From Mortierella sp. BCC40632 (Eukaryota; Mortierellomycota; Mortierellomycetes; Mortierellales; Mortierellaceae), in assembly GCA_011634665.1 (NCBI GenBank), contig WAEK01000010.1, positions 1,205,001 to 1,269,000 on the forward strand: 64,000 nt of DNA, read 5' to 3'. A model generated the notes under the pieces. That model did no database searches. It was not told the DNA's origin and saw only the letters and a program-made list of their open reading frames with translations. The stretch's first letter is position 1. Each line of letters begins with the position of its first letter. The position numbers were made by a program, and so were the translations under genes. Shown here piece after piece: positions 49,955 to 60,100 of this stretch.

Positions 49955-50760
49955 CGTCATTGAATCCCTTCGTCTGCCATCACGCTCTATAGGATTGGAC
50001 AAGGTCGTTACATTGTCGAGAGTAATACTGCTCGTGGTCAATCCCACCACGACAAAGCCTTTTTGTTCTTTTTTTTCTTTCTTTTTTTTCTTTCTTTCTT
50101 TCTTTCTTTCTTGCGTACCACCTGTGGTCTCTGCCTTGGCACGGACACACGCACAAACACAAAGTACCCAAGATGAGATGAGATGGGGCTAGTCGGCATT
50201 GGCAATGACCATGACAGCCAGGACGCGAGTGGGGTAAAGGCTTGGGGGGGAAGGACAGGAGCAGAGGATGCTACAGCTGCGCAGAGAAGCCTTGTAGAGT
50301 GGGATACATGGAACAGGCATGGGAAAAAAAGGGCAGCGGTCTGGGTGCAGCCATGTCCTCTATTGCCCTTTTGTCCAGCTGGCTCCGCACGAGGCGAACA
50401 CAGACATCGGACACAAACAACGGACAGAAAGAGAGAGAAGCAAAGAGAAAAAAAAAAAAAAAGAGAGAGAGAGAGAGGCCAGGCCTTGCTCGTGGTTGTC
50501 ATGCACGATAGTAGAGTGGGTGTATTTACGCCGACGCATTTCCGCGACACTACGTACAGCAGGTCCTGTCAACGAGCAAGTGCAATTCCGACTTGATCTC
50601 CGCCATTGTTAGAACGTGAGGGAGTGACGGAGCAAGATAAGGGGTGAAGAGGAAAGAAGGTTAGGAGCATGACCCGAGGCAACTTTTTTTTTTCTGAGGC
50701 GAATCCTGAAAAGGCAACTCTCCTCCGAAATGCCTCCGCCCTTTTCCTCACCCACTCAGC
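48688..50760. other. Intergenic region with homopolymer and tetranucleotide repeats
   Basis: No supported gene in about 2.1 kb. It holds poly-T runs at 48967-49001 and 49920-49952, CT tracts near 49500, and a TTTC repeat at about 50078-50112. Open frames are short or run through repeats. Confidence 0.5.
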
Positions 50761-50768
50761 TATAAATG
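50761..50768 (+). promoter_or_regulatory. TATA box of the ferritin gene
   Basis: TATAAATG lies 162 bases before the ferritin start codon. The leader between them is very rich in C and T, as in other highly expressed fungal genes. Confidence 0.65.
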
Positions 50769-50922
50769 CGTCTCTTGGCGTCCCTTTCCCCCTCTTCTCT
50801 TTTTTCTTCTCATTCTTTCATCCAACCCCACCAACCCCACCAAGCTTCTCTCCTCCCCTGCCCCCCTCGCGCTTTCGCTTTCGCCCTCTTTTCCACAAAC
50901 CTAACTCACACATACCTTCACC

Positions 50923-52050
50923 ATGTCTTTGGCCAAGCAGAACTTCTCTTCCGCCTGCGAGGATGCTATCAACCAGCAGGTAACCTATCTTTTTTATTCT
51001 TTTTCTTTTTTTCTAATCTCTCTTTCTCTCTCTGCTTCCTGTGATCCAGATACCTCATGTCACAGAGTAACTCACCGTCTCGCTTTCTTTCCTTCACTTT
51101 CTTTTCCTCCTGCTGCGCTACGCAACTACAGATCAGCCAAGAGCTCCAGGCCTCTCAGGTCTACCTCTCCATGGCTGCCTGGGCTGGCCATGTCAACCAG
51201 GCCTTGCCTGGTCTTGAAAAGTTCTTCAAGGAGAGCGCTCATGAGGAGCGTGAGCATGCCCAGAAGTTGATCGATTACCAGAACCGCCGTGGTGGCAAGG
51301 TCATCCTCCAGACCCTCCAGGCTCCCGACACCGACTGGTCCTCGGCCCGCAACGCCATCGAGTCGACCCTCCAGCTCGAGAAAGGTACATTTGAGTTGCG
51401 ATGCAAAGGAATGAGAAAGTGTGTCTTGCTCATTGATGAGTGAGTTCATGCGCAGACCACTACTTTATTTCCTTTTTCTTCTATGAGCGTGAGAGTGAGT
51501 GCGCAGTGCAGAGTTCACATACGCAATCGATGCAAAAGATTTCTAACCTCAGAGCCCTCTCTCTCTCTCTCTCTTTTTCTTCCCTGTCCCACTGTTCCAC
51601 TCGACCCCTGTCCCTTTTCCTCCCCCTCCCCTTTCCCACTCTTTCCCACCCTTTCCCACCCTCTCAGATGTGAACAAGGCCCTGCTTAACCTGCATAAGA
51701 CTGGCGAGGAGAACAATGATCCTCAGCTCTGCGATTTTGTCGAGTCCGAGTACTTGGGCGAGCAGACCGAGGCGATCGAGAAGATTGCCAAGCTCGTCAC
51801 TCAGTTGAACCGTGTTGGCGGAGATGGTCTTGGATGTAAGTATATCCTCTCTTTTTTCTTTTTTTTCCTATTTATCCACCCTCCGATACTCAGGTGCTTT
51901 TGGTTCAGGCCCCGCCAATTTTTCTTTTCCCTCTCTTCTTCCTTTCATAATCGTCATCAAAATGGATCGCTAACTCTTCCTCTTCTTACGTGTCTTTTTT
52001 TAGTGTACCTCTGGGACCAAGAGTTGTTGAAGAACGGCAGCAGCCACTAA
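50923..52050 (+). CDS. Ferritin, H-type (ferroxidase) subunit
   Basis: Four exons: 50923-50979, 51132-51384, 51668-51835, 52004-52050; 174 residues, the usual ferritin length. The four-helix bundle is complete. Ferroxidase residues are all present by alignment to H chains: Glu23 (in [11 protein letters not shown]), Glu57/Glu58 and His61 (in HEEREHAQ), Glu102 (in LQLEKDVNK) and Gln136 (in [11 protein letters not shown]). It therefore should oxidise ferrous iron and store it as ferric mineral in a 24-subunit cytosolic shell. There is no signal or transit peptide. Dikarya generally store iron in vacuoles and siderophores and lack ferritin, so this gene supports an early-diverging fungus. Phases and ends agree, and a TATA box lies at 50761. 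Confidence 0.95.
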
Positions 52051-52415
52051 AGAGGTTCTCCCTTTTTTTTTAGTGACGGGTTCTGTGGTAGAACGATGCG
52101 TCGCCTCTTCCTTTGCTCGTTCTCTCTCTTTCTCTGCCATCTTTCTTATCTCATTCTCGCTTTGTATAATTACTTGCGCCCTACCTTTTTGTTACGAGTG
52201 TGTGTGTTCCTGTCGATGGCATCGTTTTACCTCTCCCCTTCTCTGGCCCTCTTCACCTATGCGCTCCCTCCACACCCATATCCCTCCACAAGTGTCCATA
52301 TCCCAAGTTGTATCATACCATTCACATCTGCAATAAACTCGATGCTTGCTTCTTAGCAATCACAACCAAACTGTCTCTGTATTTTTTTTTTTTTTTTTTG
52401 CTGTTCTCATTCTTA

Positions 52416-55140
52416 TTTTTTTTTTTTTTTGTTAACAAAGACCCCACGTGGGCATGTAGAGTTTATAGAAGACCAGGGCGGCTCCGGCCGCCCTGTTGCC
52501 ACTTGGTACCAAAACGGGATTACACCCGCGAATGAAAACTATCTAAACAGCCTCCAGACACTCAACAGCCATCACCCACGTACGCATGAGTGGTCGTATT
52601 GCCAGCTCCCTACGTGGCCCCGTTGCGCTCATTCGTCGTCTATGAGCCTGAGTCCATCGCTAACACTTTTTCCAGCTCCCTAACCTCTCCATTACGTCCA
52701 ACTTTTTCTTTCCCAAGACATACGCCAACACCGTCTCGTCTGCTTCCCCATATGCCTCTCTGAGGTCTGGCTTCAACCGAAGTGGATTGTTCAAATCCGA
52801 GAAATCACCGTGGCTACGTTGGTGTCCTCCGTCACCGTTGCGTCTCTCAGCGCGTTTGCTCACAGCGGTGATTCCTATAGACTTTTCCCATTCCACTGTG
52901 GTCTCACACCTTTGACCCCAAATCTGCTTTCTACCATACTCCTCAATGGCCTCAAAGAACCGTGTCGCCATATACTTCGCTGTCTTGGTTGACGTCCTGT
53001 GCATCTGCTTCCACTTTTGGACCACCACGTCTACAACCAATCCCTGGTATGCTTCCCTAATCGTGTGTGGCCTGGTCACCTCTTCCTCCTCCTGTTCTCT
53101 CTCGCGCTCCCCCGGACGGATGTCCTTGATGCCTTCAAAGATTCCCTCCAATGAGTCCCACAAGTCTTCCTCATTTCCTCTCCCTGAATCCCGGCTTCTT
53201 CGAATGGTCCGATCTTCCTGCTTTCCTCCTTCCTTGCTCTACCCATGCCTTCAACTCCCTCCTGTACTGCGTGCGTCCATACTCCTCGACCTTCTCTACT
53301 TCTCCTTTCCAATGCTCTCCTTGCTCCTTCACTGTTGCCTTGCATTCCCAAACGTGCCTCGTCGTCTCTGTCTCTTCTCTACAGACCCTGCACTTGTCAT
53401 CCTCGTAGAGTTCTGGGTGGCGCCTCTTCATTTCCGTCAGAGTTGGAAGCATCCCATGGAGTTTCTTGATCCTGTGCGCCCTCCTCTTGCAGTCCCCCCT
53501 CGCTGGTATACAGACTTCTCGGTGGGTTCTTCTCGTGAAGTATATCCAGTGTGGCGCTCCATTCTACACGTCTCCAATCCTGGATGTTTTCCTTTGTTCT
53601 GTTTTGCCGTACCCAGTGTTGATGCATTCGTGACGCCGACTGCAGCTTCAATACCTGTCGCACATCGTCCTCCACTATTTGTCCAAGAAGGGTTGCCCTG
53701 CAGCCGTATCCCTCCTGGACCCTTTCTGGCAGAACCCAAATGCAATTGACTTTGTCGTGCGCTTTTTTCGCCAATCGATCTGCTGCCTCGTTGCCCATGT
53801 CTCCCCGAGTGTCCTTTAACCCACTCGACTTCTACTCCCCTTCCCCTGATCGCAGAACGCTTGATCTACGACTGTCCACCATTCTGCGTATGTCGCCCTA
53901 TGTTTCCTCCTCCGGGTTGCATCTATTCTCCCCTTCACTAGTTCCTGGAATCCATCAACAACTGCCGAGTTGTCTATCCTGATCAGCGCTTCCTTCCCCG
54001 TGGGCAACAGAGGATTGCAGCCAGCAGTCCAACCAGTTCTGCCTTGGTTGACGATGCAAATCCATTTACTGCCCCAGTCATCATATCTTCGTGTCCCCTC
54101 CTCCTCTTGACCACTACCCCAAAGGTCATTTTTGATGCTGCTCTTTGCGTAGTCTCTCAGTGATCCATCCGAATACAGTACCAAGTCTGTAACACCCTGG
54201 AGCTGTTCTCTCCAGTGCTCGATCTTGTTCACTGTCTCGGCGTCGAGCTGCAGTCCCTCGAAGCCGCTGCTTCTCCGAATTACCACTTCTGGTTCCAAAA
54301 GGGGTGTGCCTAGACGTGCAGCAGCGTGGTCTGCTTCTCTACTGACAGCACTCTTCCTTCCTTCTCCATTGACGACTCTTGCCAGATCTGCATATCTTTT
54401 CTCTAGGGGGCCTTCTTCTTCGTCTCCTCGCTGTTTCCTTAGCCCACTTCTCGCGCAGTCTTCGTCGTTGGTGTATCCGCACTACTCGCTCTCTTCTTCT
54501 CTTTTTGCTCCATTCTCATCCTTTCTCGTTGTTCCTTCTTTTTCTTCTATTTTTTTCTCAGCTCTACTTCTCTCCTTTTTCTTTTTTCTTCAGCTCTACT
54601 TCTCTCCTTTTTCTCTCTTTTTCTCAGCTCTACTTCTCTCCTTTTCTCTTTTTTCTTTTTCTCGTTTCCAATTTTTTTCTAGATTTCTCTCTACTACTTC
54701 AAACTCGACTTCCAAATTTTCTTTTAGGATCCACTTATTCCCTCCTCTGTTAACCATTCGTCGTGTTACCCACTCTTCTTTCCTCTCTTTTCTTTGGGCA
54801 TACGTTTCCTGCAATCTCTTTGTGTCTGCCTGATTTTGCATCGAAAATCTGCCTCTTTGACTGTCTTCTGGCTCTTCTCCTCTCTGTCTTTCCTCGTCTT
54901 CCTGTTCACTTGATTCTTCACTTTCCTCTTCACTTTCTCTTCCGCTTTCCTCTTCACACTCTCCTTCACTTTCCTCTTCTCTTTCTTCTCTCTGTTCTTC
55001 TACCTCTTCCTCTTCTGTGGTGTACGATGCCTCAGTTTCTATGTTGTCCAGCAGTTCTTCTACTCTTGCCTTTTGTTCATCTACCCACCTCTCGCCTCAT
55101 TCTTCCCTTACCCCCACCCCTTTCCTGGGTATGGAACCTT
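52416..55140 (-). mobile_element. Decayed 5'-truncated LINE (non-LTR retrotransposon) with RNase H domain
   Basis: On the - strand, a coiled basic segment (54300-55140; REKWAKETA) leads to an RNase H domain: DLVLYSDGSL (about 54180), IRIDNSAVVDGF (about 53960), WVKGHSGRHG and GNEAADRLAKKA (about 53800-53760). A zinc-knuckle-like CRVCREETETTRHVWEC follows at about 53370, then a C-terminal tail to 52660. Frames change at least twice, near 53815-53840 and again at an extra G near 53794-53796, so no intact protein remains. No reverse transcriptase or endonuclease part is present, consistent with 5' truncation. A T run at 52416-52430 (poly-A on the element strand) abuts the 3' end, as expected for target-primed insertion. 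The right boundary is approximate. Confidence 0.7.
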
Positions 55141-55387
55141 ATTTAGAGAGTGAACCCATGAGAGTAAATTGAGATTAATGGCCCCCAGAACCTGGTTTTT
55201 TTTTAATTCAAAAGTTATTTCACGTGCACAAGTGTATAGTGGGTTGCCAGAGCGGCTCCCAACTGGGGAAAAGGGCGGGGGAGGACTAAAAAATCCATAA
55301 AAATTGCTTTGATTCAGACCTATTTTTAAACCACAGGATCCTGATTTTTTCTCATCAAGTTCTCGGATTTTACCGGTTTTCGAAGAT

Positions 55388-55470
55388 CCGAAAATAGCTC
55401 AGTTGGTAGAGCGGGAGACTGTAGTAAGCCTGTCATCTCTAGGTCCCTGGTTCAAATCCGGGTTTTCGGA
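55388..55470 (+). tRNA. tRNA-Tyr (GTA) with a short intron
   Basis: The acceptor stem CCGAAAA (55388-55394) pairs with TTTTCGG (55463-55469), with discriminator A at 55470. The D-arm is TAGCTCAGTTGGTAGAG. The anticodon arm GGAGACTGTAG is interrupted by about 10 bases (TAAGCCTGTC) before ATCTCT. The T-arm is CCTGGTTCAAATCCGGG. The C1-G72 pair, discriminator A and GTA anticodon are the usual identity elements of eukaryotic tRNA-Tyr, which often carries an intron one base after the anticodon. CCA is not encoded. Confidence 0.9.
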
Positions 55471-55475
55471 TTAAC

Positions 55476-55480
55476 TTTTT
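55476..55480 (+). terminator. RNA polymerase III terminator of tRNA-Tyr
   Basis: TTTTT begins six bases after the discriminator base, and a second T run follows at 55485-55489. Confidence 0.75.
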
Positions 55481-55563
55481 GCTCTTTTTCCTGGCTCCTT
55501 CCCAGGGCTCCAGGGCTCCCGGGGCCTCGTGTGAGGATGTGTCTAGTTGCTGTCCAGGGAGTA

Positions 55564-56647
55564 AAACTCTTTTTTTTTACAGGCCCCGTTAGGGGTTTTA
55601 TTCGTCGGCGCGCACTCATACCACGGTCTGCGGACGTGGCCAGCTAGTTCACAAAAACTACACTATCCTACAACAGAAGAGTAGAGAGAAGAAGGAAAAG
55701 GTGGAGGGTGACCCAGAAACGATATAGCTACTAAAAATACAAATGCAGAGAAAGGGAAAAAGACCAGGTACAAGGAGCACCCACAGAGGGGGCAAGTCAA
55801 AAGGCAGGATCTACAACTAGGGCAAAGGGTCCAGGAGCTGCGAGAGCGGCTCCCAATCAAGCAGGTCAACGTCAGCGACGTTTGCTCGCCTGATGTCAGG
55901 CGGCTTCGGTCTTGCGCGCGAAGCTGGAGGAGTGTACTCCCCTGGCATGTCTAAAAAGGGACCATAGCCAGGGGTGGGCCACATCCAACCAAATGTCACC
56001 TCCTCCTTGGACACCACAATATACGGAGGGAATCAAGCAGAGCTTAGGTGCTAGTCTCCCTGATGTCTAGAGGCTTCGCTTACGTGCGGCTGGCCGATAC
56101 TTCCTCAGGTTTTCACATCATCAAATGCAAATGGCTCAAAAAAAAAAAAAAAAAAAAAAAAAAAACACAAAAAACAAAAACACAAACACAAAAACACAAA
56201 AATCAACCAGACGACGTAACAGTTCAATGCTAGCGCATTTTGGCCTTTTCTACCTATGGTAACTCTTTGCTCTATTCACCTTTTCGTCTTTGTTCATTTT
56301 TTTCCCAATCCCTTTGTCCTGCTCCACCAGCGCTTTGGACTTTTGGCTGCTACAACTAGTGTTTCACACTAAGGGCGAAGCAGATAATACCACGGACCAA
56401 TGACAACATAGCAAGGTTGTAGTCGAGGAAAACTTGGGCTCAATCACACCCATATCACTCTTCCACCCCTGTGAGAACTCCAAAAGCCTAGAGCATGGCT
56501 GTTGTTTGAACATGGGATCGAATTGCTGCTGAAAATTGGAGGGGGCTTTTTTTTTGCCGCCGATGTAAGCGCAAGTAAATTCGCCTGTGTAGCCAAGTCG
56601 ATGAGTCTCCCCAGAAAGTCTCGGACAGCTACAGGGTCTGCAATGAG
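55564..56647. other. Intergenic region with possible mobile-element remnant
   Basis: No gene is supported. On the - strand 55817-56017 reads GYGPFLDMPGEYTPPASRA followed by PKPPDIRRANVADVD, unlike the surrounding low-complexity sequence. A diverged second copy of about 45 bases lies at 56050-56092. A poly-A run of about 29 bases with A/C-rich sequence follows (56137-56205). This may be the remnant of a repetitive element. Confidence 0.3.
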
Positions 56648-57046
56648 TCAAATGACTTGCTGGGTACTTCGCTGATCCCAGTTAGTCTTTGTGAAGGCTG
56701 AGATCTTTTGACCATTCATTAGGTCATTGCTGCATGCTTGCGATTCAGGTAGGTGCTGATCAAGGAATAAAGAATTGGCACCGAACATTTGCAAGCGATG
56801 AGCATGCAAATGGAGACATAGATCTGCCGCTAGTTCAGGATTCTGTTCGTCGTTGAAGCATGGCGTGAACACGGAAATTGTGGACGAGGGTTCATTATTT
56901 TCAAGAGTCAGGAGTAGACCTTCATTGAGAGATTGAGAGAGAAAGTGCGAAGCGGAGTTGACAATGGTGACACAAGGGCGAAGAAGGCTAAATCCCCAGA
57001 TGAGAACTGGAGAGAAGGTCAAAAGAGACCCGTTCCGTTCATTCAC
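56648..57046 (-). other. Unassigned open frame upstream of channel unit C
   Basis: A 132-residue - strand frame with balanced composition (for example ADLCLHLHAHRLQMFG) lies in the presumed promoter of unit C. It has no recognised domain and no supporting neighbouring exon. A chance frame is the simplest explanation. Confidence 0.2.
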
Positions 57047-57101
57047 ACTGTTGCTTCTTCATCTCATCACCACTTCCACCTGATCCTCATCAGGGACCAT
57101 A

Positions 57102-60100
57102 ATGGCCTTAACTCCCCCTCAAACATCCCCCAGTCCAGACGTGGCAACAGTCGCTGCCAAACCACAGCCAGACACTCGTCTGGCTACCAGTGATAACAGT
57201 CATGCCTCCCAGCATACTGCCAACTCAGGTCTACCAAATTCTGTAGTGAGCAAAATAGACAAAGTCAACAAAATTGCTGGTAATGAAACGAATCGCCCTG
57301 GCAAACCCCATGTACAGGGCAGCAGCCACAGCCGACCAGCCAGCCGATTTATACTAATTGACAAAGACGAGGCAATTAAAGGTCCAGATGTCAGTAACCC
57401 AACTTCAATTAAAAAACAAGGTGTAATCAGTATGTTTGCTCGAACCAATCTCGCTCGCTATTTTAACCTCACCAGGTCTATTCAACCCAATATCAACGAT
57501 CCGATAACGAGTAGCAATCTGCGACCAAGCCAAAATGTCGACAAAGGCTCAAGGAAAACAATATCTACATCTTCAGACCAGGCACATATTTTCCATGAAC
57601 AGACGCTCGGTCAAGAGCCTGTCGTCCCTCGGCCTAGGGCGCGCCAGAGACAGCAAGAAGCAGCAGAGCTGGGGCTGTCCGCTGCTTTCCCCTCGTCCTC
57701 ACTCTTGCCGATTGTTGTGCCCACATTTCCAACTCAACAACCAGCAATCACAGCCGTCCTCCCGCGTACATTCTCGCCATTGGTAAACCCTGATCGTCTA
57801 AACAAATGCAACACTTGCAACAAGAGGTTTTCGAACCAAATCGATCTTTTATGCCACAAGCGGGGTAGTTCCAGATCAGGATCAAATCAGTGTTCAATCT
57901 CTCGTGTGAAGGATTACGCGGCTCGGACTCAAAAGGATCATATGATTCGTGTCTCTGGTATTGAGGCATTTCAAAGGGGCGAAAAAAACCCGGGATCTCC
58001 ACTAGCCTGCGTTGCAGACTCGAGTCTGGGCTCCTATGGTATGTCGAATGGTTCTGCAAGACGCTGAAGTCTTAATACTGTTTCTACAAGTCTTTGGATA
58101 TATTTATGACTTATTTTGAATTGATGTTAGATTGTGTTCCTCCCCGGATAATCCCATTTGAGATGACATTCACTACTCATGACAGTACCGGTGATAGTTC
58201 GGGTGGTTCGCCTGAGTTAGCACCAATCACTAGGATCGCTATTTCTGCTACTGGATTTCATGCTTCAACCCTCTCGCAAATTGGAGGCACGACAATCATT
58301 AACCTCTGGGAGCTAGGTTTATCGAAATCCGCCCCCAAAGTCACCTATCCCTGTATCCATACAAGATCCAATGCACGCTCTACGACTTGCATCCTTGAAG
58401 AGATGTATCCCGGAAACGTTGGGATGTCACTGTCGTGGAATGGGTCTCAAATTGTTATTTACAACACATACCAATCTTCTCCAAAGGAACTCATTGTCTT
58501 TGAGTACCTTGGAGGTATCGATGAACAACACCCTGGCAATCGACAGGCATTTTTACCACTCCGATCCTCTAAACGCCACATCCAGTGTCCCAAGCTTCAG
58601 TCGTTTAGTGGAGATTCCATATTTGCCTATCTCTCTACGTCTCAGTTGAATGATGCTGCCGAGAGATTTGTTACTAGTGATCGACAGGGGTTCGGTGTAT
58701 TCAAGACTGCCGGTCAATGGGAGATGGTTTACCATATTCTAACTCTGACAGTTCCAAGAATAATCCCGATTTTATCTCTGAAGAATATAGATTACGTCGA
58801 CCAAATGGTACGCCTCTTACCACTCAGAGGACTCTCCTCACCCGGCAAGGATAAAACCCAACTCCTTTATCCGACGAAGCTTGATGCTCTTCTATGGCTT
58901 CAGTACGAACTCGACACCTGGACAAGGTCTCTCAGTAATGATGAGAGTATCTTTGACTTGTTGGACTTCAAACCGTTGCCCGAATTATTTACCACAAATA
59001 CAGAGGGAGTAGCTCAAATCAAGAAATTTAGTGTATCTCGCCCCACCTCAAGGCTCTCAGAACAAGACACCAATATCCATGGAATGCTCATTGAAGACGT
59101 AATGATGATGCGTGACTATGGGTCTTGTACTAAGGCTCCATCACTGGAGGAATTACAAGTAGACACTGAAGTTGAGCTTCGATGCACCCCTAGCTGTGGA
59201 TCGGCTCTCCATCAAATCTCTGAGATCGCAATTGGAGAGGAGATATTTTATCCTGGGGGGACACTTGTGGTTCAAAAGTCGAGGAAGCGCAGGGCGAGGA
59301 TAACAATGGAAATTCGATACAGGGACGGAAATTCACAGCAATATTGGTGGAAGTCATCCAGGTGTTACATCCTGGAGAAATCTGCTCAGATCATATTGGT
59401 AGAAACCGGCTACTATCCCACATATTACTCGATCTGGAAGCTCCCACAGTCATCGCAAGAGAAACTTGAGATTCTTGCCTGTCGGGAATTAACTGGAATA
59501 AGAGGGGAGCCTACACTGACTACTTGTTCTCATGGAGCTAATCTTACCTTCCGTTTCGGTGAGGAAGTGGTTCACCTCCCCCAAGGAAAGTCATTTGCTC
59601 CGCCGAGTGGAAGAGAACATTTTGAGGCAATTTACAGGATGGCTGTTCACGGGGATCTGCAGTGTAAAGAAATACTGGAAGCAGCCATCAAGTACTTCCT
59701 CACTCTGGTCAACTACTACCCTATTCCTGAAAATCATTCAGTGTCCTTGATATCGACATTCTGCGGGATTCGGGATAAACGTAATCGAAACAAGGCCAAG
59801 TGGTTCTTGAAAAAACTACTTCAAGTCAACACCGTCGACAATCCAAGCAACTGGATCCCTCTAAAATCCTACTCAAGTGGTACTAACCCCATTGGGATCA
59901 TTCTTGAGAAAGCTAGAGCAAATCCAAAGGAAATTGAGCTGGCTCGTGTCCTAATAGACTACAGTCTCAACAAAGCGAGAGAGTGCAAAGATATTACGTA
60001 TATCTATTATTTGCTCGAGTGTTTGGATGATCTCATGGCTGAAGATGCTGATCTGGCACTCCAGATCACAAGAGCTTTCAGCTTTATTCAATGTCGAAAC

